From Kryptolebias marmoratus (taxonomy: Eukaryota; Chordata; Actinopteri; Cyprinodontiformes; Rivulidae), in contig NC_051453.1 in the NCBI RefSeq assembly GCF_001649575.2, positions 15,930,483 to 15,994,482 on the forward strand: DNA of 64,000 nucleotides, in the 5' to 3' direction. Positions 46,610 through 57,565 of the stretch are shown here, in pieces. How positions within the stretch are numbered: the first letter of the stretch is position 1; each line of letters opens with the position of its first letter. The notes beneath the pieces were generated by a model. That model searched no databases and had not been told where the DNA came from. It saw only the letters and a list, made by a program, of their open reading frames with translations. A program made the translations under genes and the position numbers.

Positions 46610-49600
46610 ATGATTTTTCAAGCTCTTTTTGCTCAAATTGACTTTACCAGTTGGCTGTTGTTGGTTTTTCTGCTGCTGCTTTTAATGGATGTGGTGAAAA
46701 ACTGGAGGCCTCGCAACTTCCCCCCTGGACCCTGGGCTGTGCCGTTTCTAGGCAACGTCTTCACTGGAGTAGATTTCAAATCCATAAACAAGGTGAGGCG
46801 TCCAAGGAAACTCTGCTGCGTGTGTGCATGTAGAAAAGGATTTCTAAACAGAAAAGTAAAGCAGATTGCCTATTATCTATGCAGAGATTTGTCTTACAGA
46901 CACCAGCATTGTTCACGTGAAGGAAAACAAATCACACAATATTGCAAATCAGATGATTTATGATCAATTTTAAACATCTACTGTATCATTATAATAATTA
47001 AAAAGACTCAACAGTCACAAAAAACAGATTTATTAAGACAACTTAGTTTGATTGACGTTAATGTTCTCTTTGAAGAGATTTTTGTAAATCATTGTCAGGT
47101 ATTTTCTCTCTTACGATTTAACTTTTTTCTCTCCAAATGCAGCTTACAAAGGAGTACGGCCCCGTGTTGAGCCTAAGGAAAGGCAGTGAGAGGTTTGTGT
47201 TTATTTCAGGGTACAAGATGGTCAAAGAGGCTCTTGTTAATCAGCTGGACAGCTTTATCGACCGACCTATTGTTCCTCTTTTCGACGTCATCTACAAGGG
47301 CCTTGGTGAGTGGGTGGACATGCAAGCACAAACTCTTTGACTGCTTTACGCCTCTTCTCTGCAGAAGAAAAAGAGTTGTCTTTATTAAGTGATGAAGGAT
47401 TGACCCAGAATGTGTTTAGAGTTTGAAATCTGCACTCTGCCATCCTTCATCCTCAAACAAACTCAACACGGCAGGGAGTAGGGAGTGACAATAGACCTTA
47501 ACCACCTGTCATTTATTTGATGTCACATTCTTACAGGTATCACTATGAGCAACGGTTACTTATGGAAAAAGCAGAGAAAGTTTGCCAACTGTCATCTGCG
47601 TTACTTTGGAGAGGGACATAAGAGTCTGGAAAAATATATCGAAGTGGAGTGCAGCTTTCTTTGTGAGGCCTTCAAAGAGGAGCAAGGCAAGTGGCCTTAC
47701 GAAGGTGGTTTATTTGCTACATGTGATGCACTGACTTAAATTGAATTCCTAATATTTCCAGGAAGACCATTTAATCCCCACTACATGATGAAAATGGCAG
47801 TGAGTAACATAATATGCTCCGTGGTCTTTGGACATCGATTTGAATACTCGGATCCAAGCTTACGCAAAGTTCTGGAGCTGGACAACGAAGCCATTGTGCT
47901 CTCTGGCTCACTTCGGACTCAGGTAGTTCCTTTTTTAATTGTTGTGCTTTTATAGAAACTCCATCTTGTTTGTCTCTAACTGATCTGAGAGTTTATCCCT
48001 TCAAACAGCTGTATGATGTCATTCCTGGCTTGATGAAGTACCTGCCAGGACCCCACCAGACGGTCCACGCTAACTACAGGGAGATCCTCTCCTTTTTGAT
48101 GAAGGAAATAGAGAAACATCAGGAGGAGTGGAACCCAGATGACCCTCGAGATTATATTGATGTGTACCTGGCAGAGATGAAAAAGGTAAGAGTTTATGCA
48201 AAACAAAGGTTATGGAGGATAAAAACACAGAAAAATTGTTGGAAGTTATATTTCCTTGAACCAACATGTACAAAGTGTAATAATGTATAAAGCTAGATGT
48301 TTGATGTGATAAAATAACAAAGATTCTTCATGGCGCTTTAGCACAAAGAGGATCCTCTGGCTGGCTTCAACATTGAGACACTGCAGTTTTGCACCCTTGA
48401 CCTGATTGAGGCTGGAACAGAATCAGCTGCCAACACGTTACGCTGGGCCCTTGTATACATGATGAACTTCCCAGAGATACAGGGTTAGTTTTTATTCCTT
48501 ACATAAAGCAATTGAATATTCCAGTGAATGGTAGCTGATGATGATAAAGAATTTTATCCACGATGAACTTCAAGTTTGACCTCTGCTTTGTCCCTCAGAG
48601 AAGGTCCAGGCGGAGATAGACAGAGTAATCGGACAGTCTCGTCAGCCCACCATAGCTGACAGACCAAACCTACCGTACACTGAAGCTGTCGTTCACGAGA
48701 GCCAGCGGATTGGAAACATTGCTCCCATGGGATTTCCTAAAATGGCGAGTAAAGACACAACACTGGGAGGATACTTCATCCCCAAGGTAGGAGAATATTC
48801 ACCAAACATTCCAGGAGACAAATGTCATGTTATAAAATGCGTAAATGAATATATTCACTTATAAAGCAAGTTAAGCACCTGGACGATGTGGTGGAAATTA
48901 AATGAATCTGTGCATGCTGAAAAATCGTGTGACTGTTGCAAAAATTATAATTGATTAAGTGAGAGACAGACTAGGCAGTACAGACACAGTGCTGGTTCTA
49001 TGACTGTTGCCGGTAGCTCCCTTTTCAAGACTGGATACAAGCAGCAATTCAGTGTAAAATGGAGTCATACAATCTTTGTTTTCTCCCCTGAGCCAAGTTG
49101 TCCCATAGCTGTTGTACCTGTTCGATTGGGAAAAGATCAGGGGACCTGGCTGGCCAAAGCAGGACCTCAAAATGGCCTCGGCAGTCCATAGAAACACGTG
49201 TCGTATGTCAACTGGTGTGTTGTCTCCGGAGGGGTAAGACATGCGGTTGCAGATTATCCTGATGTAGTGCTGTGCCATAAAGGTGTCTAAAATCACTAAG
49301 AGCATTGAACTGAAGTCATATCCTATAGTCACCAACACCAAAACAGTAAATCTGTTTTGTCTCTTCACAAGATTGATTATCTCCCATTAGTGCTGTCATT
49401 TGCACACACAATGATCATTTGTGGTAATGCAGAACCAAGATTCAAAGCTGAACATGATACGACATATCTTGTTGTCTGTCCATGACTTCTGATTACGGCA
49501 CACTTCAAACACAGCAATCGCTGCTCGGTTAATGGCAGCCTAAACATGGAACGGTGAACTTGCAGTCTGGCTCATGTGACATGTATACACCCTACAACTG

Positions 49601-50402
49601 GGCAGTTGTGCAACACAACCACCCGGCTGTGTGCAAACCCACAATGTGACCCCTATCAAACTCTGTCAAGTGTGGATAATGCTGTCCAATGCATCTATGA
49701 GGCATTCTCTGTCCACTTGATGCCACCGCCTATCTCCTTTGGTCCTTCTAGTGCCAGCTTCTTGCAAACTATGGCAAAGATGCAGCACGTAAACCTTGTA
49801 AACAAAGCTTCCGTTAACATATCCATTGTTGGTCCACTTGTGAAGCAAATTGCACCCAAAAAGAATTATTCCTTCTTGGTGCATAACTTGTTTTGTCAGT
49901 GAGTAAGTTTGTACACAGCTGAGATTGACAACATGTTCTCTCTTCTTGTCCAGGGCACAGCTATTACTACAAATCTGGCATCTGTACTGTTTGATAAAAA
50001 TGAGTGGGAGACTCCAGATGTCTTTAATCCTGGGCATTTCTTGGATTCAGAGGGAAAGTTCCTCAGAAAGGAAGCCTTCTTGCCATTTTCAGCAGGTTGT
50101 TCTTAAGCGTTTTCGTCTGTTTTTTTATATGCAAAAATGAATGGACTTTTGCAATATTCTGTTGTATTTAAAAATGCCACCAACACTGAAGACAGCAAGC
50201 TAAATGTTTCTGATATTTCACCGCAGGTAAACGTGTTTGTATAGGAGAGAACCTGGCCAAAATGGAGCTGTTTCTTTTCTTCACAACTCTTCTCCAGCAC
50301 TTCACCTTTGTTCCTGTCCCAGGAGAAATGCCCAGCTTGGAGGGTGTGATGGGCTTCACTTATTCTCCTCAGGAGTTCAGGATGCTGGCTGTGCCTCGCT
50401 GA
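46610..50402 (+). CDS. Cytochrome P450 family 2 (CYP2J-like), array gene F (tandem twin of G)
   Basis: Nine exons: 46610-46792, 47143-47305, 47537-47686, 47762-47922, 48009-48185, 48342-48483, 48599-48786, 49954-50095, 50227-50402; 493 residues. Start: Met at 46610 places the anchor ([11 protein letters not shown]) at the family position; an in-frame ATG at 46583 would add nine residues. Motifs: hinge NFPPGPW, C-helix WKKQRK, K-helix HESQR, haem loop [11 protein letters not shown] (Cys440). The I-helix reads [13 protein letters not shown], so the usual Thr is Ser306, keeping a hydroxyl. Exon 6 is 142 bp, one codon longer than in genes A-E. Intron 3 has a perfect GC-type donor (CAAG|GCAAGT at 47686/47687). 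F and G form a different CYP2 lineage from A-E, and it cannot be named here. Intron 7 contains a Tc1-like relic. AATAAA at 50695-50700. ER monooxygenase role inferred from family. Confidence 0.88.
48957..49870 (-). mobile_element. Tc1-like transposon relic in intron 7 of gene F
   Basis: The minus strand near 49415-49445 encodes [10 protein letters not shown], a damaged form of the LFSDESRFCI block around the second catalytic Asp of Tc1-type transposases, with other typical words on both sides. Frames are broken. Gene G retains only the distal part (54611 onward); the rest (about 630 bp) is absent there, joined through the word 'aagtg(t/a)ggataatgct', implying a deletion in G. Confidence 0.55.
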
Positions 50403-50901
50403 TGTTTTTGCAACCACACAACAAGCATCAGTGAATTTTACTTTGTATTCTTTTTAATTCCACATTGTATAAAACCTTCAGCAACTTCATATTGATATAT
50501 GCAGTAACTGTGATTAAGTTGATCAGTTCACATAATGAGTAAGAAAAAACATACATAATTTTTTCATTTTTAAAGTCTTAATTCATATTGTATAATATCT
50601 TAAACCTATAATGGTTTGATTTTTTTTTGTCAGTATGAAGCCTGAAATGTGCCTCAAATATGTATCTACATTTATCTATGACCTGTGTAACTTTAATAAA
50701 GACTTTGACCTTGTTTAAGTTTACGTGACACCGCTGTCTACACTGCACATAACATGGTTATTGATGAAAAACTACTGTCATATAAAAAGCCCATCTGCAC
50801 CAGACGTGCTACAGCTAGGTGCTTACTGAGCTATAGGTACATAGCAGGTGCACCAGGTAAGTACCAGATCCATATCGAACTGTATTATGTATTGCTACTA
50901 T

Positions 50902-51394
50902 CAGGATGGGCTGAGTTGTCAAACTTTGAGCAGTCGAGCGGCAGACAGACATTAAGAGGCAGTTAGTAAAAGGTAAGTGGATTTATTTACAGTGCGGTGG
51001 GAATTTACAGGCTGGAAGCAGGTTGATGAGTAGCACCTCGGGATTGACAGGAGGCAGACGGCAGAGGCACAGGAACGGGTTTCGGCAAGCGGCTCACTTT
51101 CAGGGTTTCCAGGGTGACAGAAGAAGATCGTCCAGTTCAACTCGAGGAGGTGGTTCTGAACACAAGAGAACTACTAGTAAGTAAAGCTCGGGCAACGTAC
51201 AAACATTCAAGTGGCTGAGACTACTATGCCAAAAGGTTAGCGATGCTTCAGTGAGGAACTGGTCCTCAGGGCAGCCTTAAGAAGCCAGGGAGCTAATTAC
51301 CAAGACAAGCTGCAGCTGTGGGTGATGAACTGCCAACCAATCAGGAAACAGGAGTAGACAGGAACCAAAACCCCAAAATGCCACAGCTACCTCT
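50902..51394. mobile_element. 493-bp insertion upstream of gene G, absent upstream of gene F
   Basis: The sequence '...attgctactat' | 'ggaaaaatgtatttttgaga' is continuous at 46180 upstream of gene F, but here it is split by 493 bp starting 'caggatgggctgagttgtca'. The insert is more GC-rich than its surroundings and has no long open frame. Target-site duplication is not clear. It resembles LTR or DNA-transposon sequence but the class cannot be fixed. Confidence 0.6.
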
Positions 51395-51988
51395 GGAAAA
51401 ATGTATTTTTGAGAACATTTTGATATGTTTCTGTGTTGTGTTCATCTAAAGCCATGTGTGGAAAAGTACACATTCCTCTCACCCACGGTTGAATGTTCTT
51501 CTTGTGTTTATTTTAATGTTTTTTATGCAGTACCTTGGCAGGCATCTTCAGCAAAACTATTTTTCTAAAGATATGATTTTTCTTACAAATTCCTTTTTTT
51601 TTTTAAACGAATTCTTCAGCGGGTTGGCAGATGTGCTACAGTAAATCATCTCAATGAAAGCTCCAACGTTCACGATTATGATTGTTTTATTTAATGCAGA
51701 TTTTACTTAAAGTTGGAAACAAGCATTAAATAGTGTCTGTTTTGTTTAAAACCGCACCCGTGTGTCCTTTATATAGTATTCTGTCAGCAGGCAGCTGGGA
51801 CGCTGCCAAGTCCGGCCTTGTTTTTCCTGTCAAGGGTCCTAAGAGACTATTAGCGTTATGTAACATTCCAGGTTTTTTTTTTCTAGTTATCTGCACTCTT
51901 CACCCTGCTAGTTGCAAATTCTGCAGCCCTGCCTGCAAGACACAACTTAAGGGTTGCTTCTTTGAAGGACCTTTCTAAAAGCTTCATC

Positions 51989-54900
51989 ATGATTTTTCAA
52001 GCTCTTTTTGCTCAAATTGACTTTACCAGTTGGCTGTTGTTGGTTTTTCTGCTGCTGCTTTTAATGGATGTGGTGAAAAACTGGAGGCCTCGCAACTTCC
52101 CCCCTGGACCCTGGGCTGTGCCGTTTCTAGGCAACGTCTTCACTGGAGTAGATTTCAAATCCATAAACAAGGTGAGGCGTCCAAGGAAACTCTGCTGCGT
52201 GTGTGCATGTAGAAAAGGATTTCTAAACAGAAAAGTAAAGCAGATTGCCTATTATCTATGCAGAGATTTGTCTTACAGACACCAGCATTGTTCACGTGAA
52301 GGAAAACAAATCACACAATATTGCAAATCAGATGATTTATGATCAATTTTAAACATCTACTGTATCATTATAATAATTAAAAAGACTCAACAGTCACAAA
52401 AAACAGATTTATTAAGACAACTTAGTTTGATTGACGTTAATGTTCTCTTTGAAGAGATTTTTGTAAATCATTGTCAGGTATTTTCTCTCTTACGATTTAA
52501 CTTTTTTCTCTCCAAATGCAGCTTACAAAGGAGTACGGCCCCGTGTTGAGCCTAAGGAAAGGCAGTGAGAGGTTTGTGTTTATTTCAGGGTACAAGATGG
52601 TCAAAGAGGCTCTTGTTAATCAGCTGGACAGCTTTATCGACCGACCTATTGTTCCTCTTTTCGACGTCATCTACAAGGGCCTTGGTGAGTGGGTGGACAT
52701 GCAAGCACAAACTCCTTGACTGCTTTATGTCAGGTGTAAGAAGGGGAAGCAGGCACAGGTGAGTGATTATTAACTTGGAGCAGGTGAAGATGGGTGTGGC
52801 AGGCAAACAAGAGAATAAACTGAACACAAGTGAATGATGACAGGAATACAAAAAACACAAGGAGCAAAAACTGAACTAAGACAAGACTAAACATGAAGAC
52901 AACCAAATTACAAAATAAAACAAATAATAAACCCAAACTGAACATAGGATAACCAGAAACACAGAAAAAAACATTAACCCTAAATGCAAAACAAAACTCA
53001 AAAAAAACCAAAACAAATCCCGACACTTTACGCCTCTTCTCTGCAGAAGAAAAAGAGTTGTCTTTATTAAGTGATGAAGGATTGACCCAGAATGTGTTTA
53101 GAGTTTGAAATCTGCACTCTGCCATCCTTCATCCTCAAACAAACTCAACACGGCAGGGAGTAGGGAGTGACAATAGACCTTAACCACCTGTCATTTATTT
53201 GATGTCACATTCTTACAGGTATCGCTTTGAGCAACGGTTACTTATGGAAAAAGCAGAGAAAGTTTGCCAACTGTCATCTGCGTTACTTTGGAGAGGGACA
53301 TAAGAGTCTGGAAAAATATATCGAAGTGGAGTGCAGCTTTCTTTGTGAGGCCTTCAAAGAGGAGCAAGGCAAGTGGCCTTACGAAGGTGGTTTATTTGCT
53401 ACATGTGATGCACTGACTTAAATTGAATTCCTAATATTTCCAGGAAGACCATTTAATCCCCACTACATGATGAAAATGGCAGTGAGTAACATAATATGCT
53501 CCGTGGTCTTTGGACATCGATTTGAATACTCGGATCCAAGCTTACGCAAAGTTCTGGAGCTGGACAACGAAGCCATTGTGCTCTCTGGCTCACTTCGGAC
53601 TCAGGTAGTTCCTTTTTTAATTGTTGTGCTTTTATAGAAACTCCATCTTGTTTGTCTCTAACTGATCTGAGAGTTTATCCCTTCAAACAGCTGTATGATG
53701 TCATTCCTGGCTTGATGAAGTACCTGCCAGGACCCCACCAGACGGTCCACGCTAACTACAGGGAGATCCTCTCCTTTTTGATGAAGGAAATAGAGAAACA
53801 TCAGGAGGAGTGGAACCCAGATGACCCTCGAGATTATATTGATGTGTACCTGGCAGAGATGAAAAAGGTAAGAGTTTATGCAAAACAAAGGTTATGGAGG
53901 ATAAAAACACAGAAAAATTGTTGGAAGTTATATTTCCTTGAACCAACATGTACAAAGTGTAATAATGTATAAAGCTAGATGTTTGATGTGATAAAATAAC
54001 AAAGATTCTTCATGGCGCTTTAGCACAAAGAGGATCCTCTGGCTGGCTTCAACATTGAGACACTGCAGTTTTGCACCCTTGACCTGATTGAGGCTGGAAC
54101 AGAATCAGCTGCCAACACGTTACGCTGGGCCCTTGTATACATGATGAACTTCCCAGAGATACAGGGTTAGTTTTTATTCCTTACATAAAGCAATTGAATA
54201 TTCCAGTGAATGGTAGCTGATGATGATAAAGAATTTTATCCACGATGAACTTCAAGTTTGACCTCTGCTTTGTCCCTCAGAGAAGGTCCAGGCGGAGATA
54301 GACAGAGTAATCGGACAGTCTCGTCAGCCCACCATAGCTGACAGACCAAACCTACCGTACACTGAAGCTGTCGTTCACGAGAGCCAGCGGTTTGGAAACA
54401 TTGCTCCCATGGGATTTCCTAAAATGGCGAGTAAAGACACAACACTGGGAGGATACTTCATCCCCAAGGTAGGAGAAAATTCACCAAACATTCCAGGAGA
54501 CAAATGTCATGTTTTAAAATGTGTAAATGAATATATTCACTTATAAAGCAAGTTAAGCACCTGGACAAAGTGATGGAAATTAAATGAATCTGTGCATGCT
54601 GAAAAATCAAGTGAGGATAATGCTGACCAATGCATCTATGAGGCATTCTCTGTCCACTTGATGCCACCGCCTATCTCCTTTGGTCCCACTAGTGCAGGGG
54701 AGGGCAACTCTGGTCCTCTAAGACCACTATCCTGCATGTTTTACTTGGTCCTCTGCTCCAACACACCTGATTTGAATCAGTGGGTGATTAACAGGCTTCT
54801 GCAGAACACGAAGAGGTGATTTTACCACTGAATCAGGTGCGTTGGAGCAAGGAAACAAAGAAAACATGCAGGATAGTGGCACTCGAGGACTCGGATTGCC

Positions 54901-55565
54901 TATCCCTGCTCTAGTGCCATCTTCTTGCAAACTATGGCAAAGATGCAGCACGTAAACCTTGTAAACAAAGCTTCCGTTAACATATCCATTGTTGGTCCAC
55001 TTGTGAAGCAAATTGCACCCAAAAAGAATTATTCCTTCTTGGTGCATAACTTGTTTTGTCAGTGAGTAAGTTTGTACACAGCTGAGATTGACAACATGTT
55101 CTCTCTTCTTGTCCAGGGCACAGCTATTACTACAAATCTGGCATCTGTACTGTTTGATAAAAATGAGTGGGAGACTCCAGATGTCTTTAATCCTGGGCAT
55201 TTCTTGGATTCAGAGGGAAAGTTCCTCAGAAAGGAAGCCTTCTTGCCATTTTCAGCAGGTTGTTCTTAAGCGTTTTCGTCTGTTTTTTTATATGCAAAAA
55301 TGAATGGACTTTTGCAATATTCTGTTGTATTTAAAAATGCCACCAACACTGAAGACAGCAAGCTAAATGTTTCTGATATTTCACCGCAGGTAAACGTGTT
55401 TGTATAGGAGAGAACCTGGCCAAAATGGAGCTGTTTCTTTTCTTCACAACTCTTCTCCAGCACTTCACCTTTGTTCCTGTCCCAGGAGAAATGCCCAGCT
55501 TGGAGGGTGTGATGGGCTTCACTTATTCTCCTCAGGAGTTCAGGATGCTGGCTGTGCCTCGCTGA
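51989..55565 (+). CDS. Cytochrome P450 family 2 (CYP2J-like), array gene G (tandem twin of F)
   Basis: Nine exons: 51989-52171, 52522-52684, 53219-53368, 53444-53604, 53691-53867, 54024-54165, 54281-54468, 55117-55258, 55390-55565; 493 residues. Compared with gene F I find only three amino-acid changes: T118A and M119L at the start of exon 3 (GITMSNG to GIALSNG), next to substrate recognition site 1, and I363F just after the K-helix E-x-x-R. All catalytic motifs are kept, including I-helix AGTESA (Ser306) and haem Cys440. Intron 3 has the same GC donor (CAAG|GCAAGT). Intron 2 has gained a 298-bp LTR-like element and intron 7 a 214-bp hAT MITE. It has its own copy of the upstream region and polyadenylation signal, so it should be expressible. 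The near identity could also hide an assembly duplication, but the distinct insertions argue that it is real. Confidence 0.88.
52728..53025 (-). mobile_element. 298-bp LTR-like element in intron 2 of gene G, with 5-bp TSD and known empty site
   Basis: Ends TGTCAGG and CCCGACA, flanked by CTTTA on both sides (52723-52727 and 53026-53030). Gene F has a single CTTTA at the same place (about 47344-47348), so the empty site is directly visible. Insert plus duplication is 303 bp, exactly the offset between the two genes here. Read on the minus strand it starts TGTCGGGATTTG and matches the element at 26529-26948, with an internal deletion. Confidence 0.8.
54695..54908. mobile_element. 214-bp hAT-like MITE in intron 7 of gene G, absent from gene F
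   Basis: The ends are CAGGGGAGGGCAACTCTGGT and, on the minus strand, CAGGGATAGGCAATCCGAGT. The flanks cactagtg and ctctagtg match at 7 of 8 bases. Gene F has the uninterrupted site 'ttctagtgccagcttcttgc' at about 49748, so this copy inserted after the F/G duplication. Same family as 33186 and 35114. Confidence 0.8.
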
Positions 55566-57565
55566 TGTTTTTGCAACCACACAACAAGCATCAGTGAATT
55601 TTACTTTGTATTTTTTTGATTCCACATTGTATAAAACCTCATAATAGTCATTTATTGAAGTGTGATAGCAACTTCATATTGATTTATACATGAACTGTGA
55701 TTAAGTTGATCAGTTCACATGATGAGTAAGAAAAAAAATATACATAATTTTGCATTTTTCAAGTATAATTCATATTGTATAATATCCTAAACCTATAATG
55801 GTTTCATTTTTTGTCAGTATGAAGCCTGAAATGTGCCTCAGATATGTATCTACATTTATCTATGACCTGTGTAACTTCAATAAAGACTTTGACCTTCTTA
55901 GATTAAACAGCATTTTGTATTCATGTTACACAAGCAGTTCTGTGAACTTTGTATCTTTTGGCAATTTATTAAATGATTTGACAGCTCTTTGAAGACTCAT
56001 TAATCATAATTAGTTTTCTTTTCTGTAGGATAGCTCTGTTATGTGGAAACTTAGGTGTGGCTTAGTATTAAATTCAATGTTTATCAATAGTTTTTTTTTT
56101 CCTTAACAAGTATTAGTTCTGTCACACTTAAGTCAGTATTTTCCCCTTAATTTTGGACATTTTCACAAAGGTTTAAATAGAGATCCCCAATAACTAAAGT
56201 ACACATACAACACTTTCATGCTGTATCTTACATTCTGCTTTTATGATACAGTTTACATGAAGGTAAAGGGAAATTTGAAAAATTGGCACAGCACTGACTA
56301 GACCGAGTAATGTTGCTCATTAGCTCTCCTCTCGTGACAAAATTTGGCAATGGAATAACATTTTAATTAAAAGGAAGGCTTTTTTTGAAAAAGCGTAGAT
56401 TTTTACACATTATCCATGTGATTGATTTTAGTTTCCAAACCAGTCCAACTCATTTCAAAGTCATCTACACAATAAATCTAGTGTGTGGCTTTTGCCACTG
56501 CTGTACTTTGTATTGTTATCTGCTTATTTTGCAACATCTGACCTCTGACTAGTGTTGGCATAATTCATGGCAAAGGTGGAGGACCTGAAAGCAGGATAAA
56601 GCAGCAGGTGAAAGGGGAGATGCAAACAAAGTCTTCAGTATACAGACTCTGGAGGAAGCATAGGTTAAATAAAAGTCAGCATTCAATGAATGAATGCATA
56701 TCACCCCCTGCCTTTCATGCCAGAGCTTTAGACTCAGATTATTTCATGTTGAAAAATGAGGGAGTTGCAGCTGCTTGACTGTGAGATCTTGCAAAATGTG
56801 ACAGCACTCATGCTATGTGCTGGGAATGACTCTCAGCTACTACTACCACACCAAATTATATCTCAGTATCTGTAAAACTGACTGAATATTTATCATTTTT
56901 GTGTTGACTAACTTTGGTTAGTTGTGGCAGCCATCTTGAATTGGGGAGACTCCGTAAATTAATCTGTTTTATTTGTACATCCAACTTTTACGTTTTGGGA
57001 GTTTTATTAAAATCTGTCTGGGCCTTGGTGTAGTTTTGTGCTTCTAATTGTCTTTCGCTCGGAGCGGCAGGTAATAAAAAGCTGCTGAGTGTAGACTACC
57101 AGAGACCAAGTGGGATACAGTGAAGAAAAAAAAACAGGCCTTTCAAAATAAAATGAGAAACAAAGCTAACCAAGATGCAAAAACAGGAGAAAACAAATAC
57201 AATAAAACCAAATTTGCACTAATCAAACCTAAAATCATTAAGAACTGGACAAAACCCCAGACCAAAACATTTCATCATGACAAAACTGAAAATGCTGTGA
57301 GATTTTTTTTCTTTTGCTGCTGATCTGAATGATTGCCATATGAGTGTCAGATTACAGTTGATTGCCTCATAGTGCACTACAGACTTAGGCCTGTCCAAAG
57401 ACAAGTGGGCGCAGTCTCCAGCATGTTATGTAAGCAACTTTTCCCTTTGTTCAGCCAACAACATACTGTACTTTTCATCACCCGTTTCGACAAAAGGCTT
57501 AAACAAGAAGGGAGCGAATCTGACTTGCAACAGCTTTTCTTCAGCCTGCTTTCTCCTCTGTAACC
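55566..57565. other. Spacer between CYP2 genes G and H
   Basis: It contains the gene G 3' UTR, an interspersed repeat (56690-57010), and AT-rich sequence upstream of gene H. No TATA box was convincing near 57566. No further gene was seen. Confidence 0.5.
56690..57010. repeat. Interspersed repeat copy (longest in window)
   Basis: It runs from 'gcatatcaccccctgcct' through 'gtggcagccatcttgaattg'. It links the words seen separately in the copies at 9300, 14653, 44235 and 61690, and so defines one dispersed family. No coding capacity. Confidence 0.6.

Larger units (their letters stand above)
45995..50713 (+). repeat. Left copy of a ~5-kb head-to-tail tandem duplication (unit containing gene F)
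   Basis: Sequence from 'gtgacaccgctgtccacact' (about 46005) to the polyadenylation region ('aataaagactttgacctt', ending about 50712) is repeated from about 50722 to 55898. The junction falls directly after the gene F polyadenylation signal (AATAAA, 50695-50700), so each unit carries its own upstream region, all nine exons and 3' end. Confidence 0.85.
50714..55900 (+). repeat. Right copy of the tandem duplication (unit containing gene G)
   Basis: It is near identical to 45995-50713 in exons and most introns. Differences are an extra 493-bp block upstream (50902-51394), a 298-bp insertion in intron 2, a deletion plus a 214-bp MITE insertion in intron 7, and a few substitutions. The unit ends after the gene G polyadenylation signal (AATAAA, 55879-55884). 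Confidence 0.85.
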
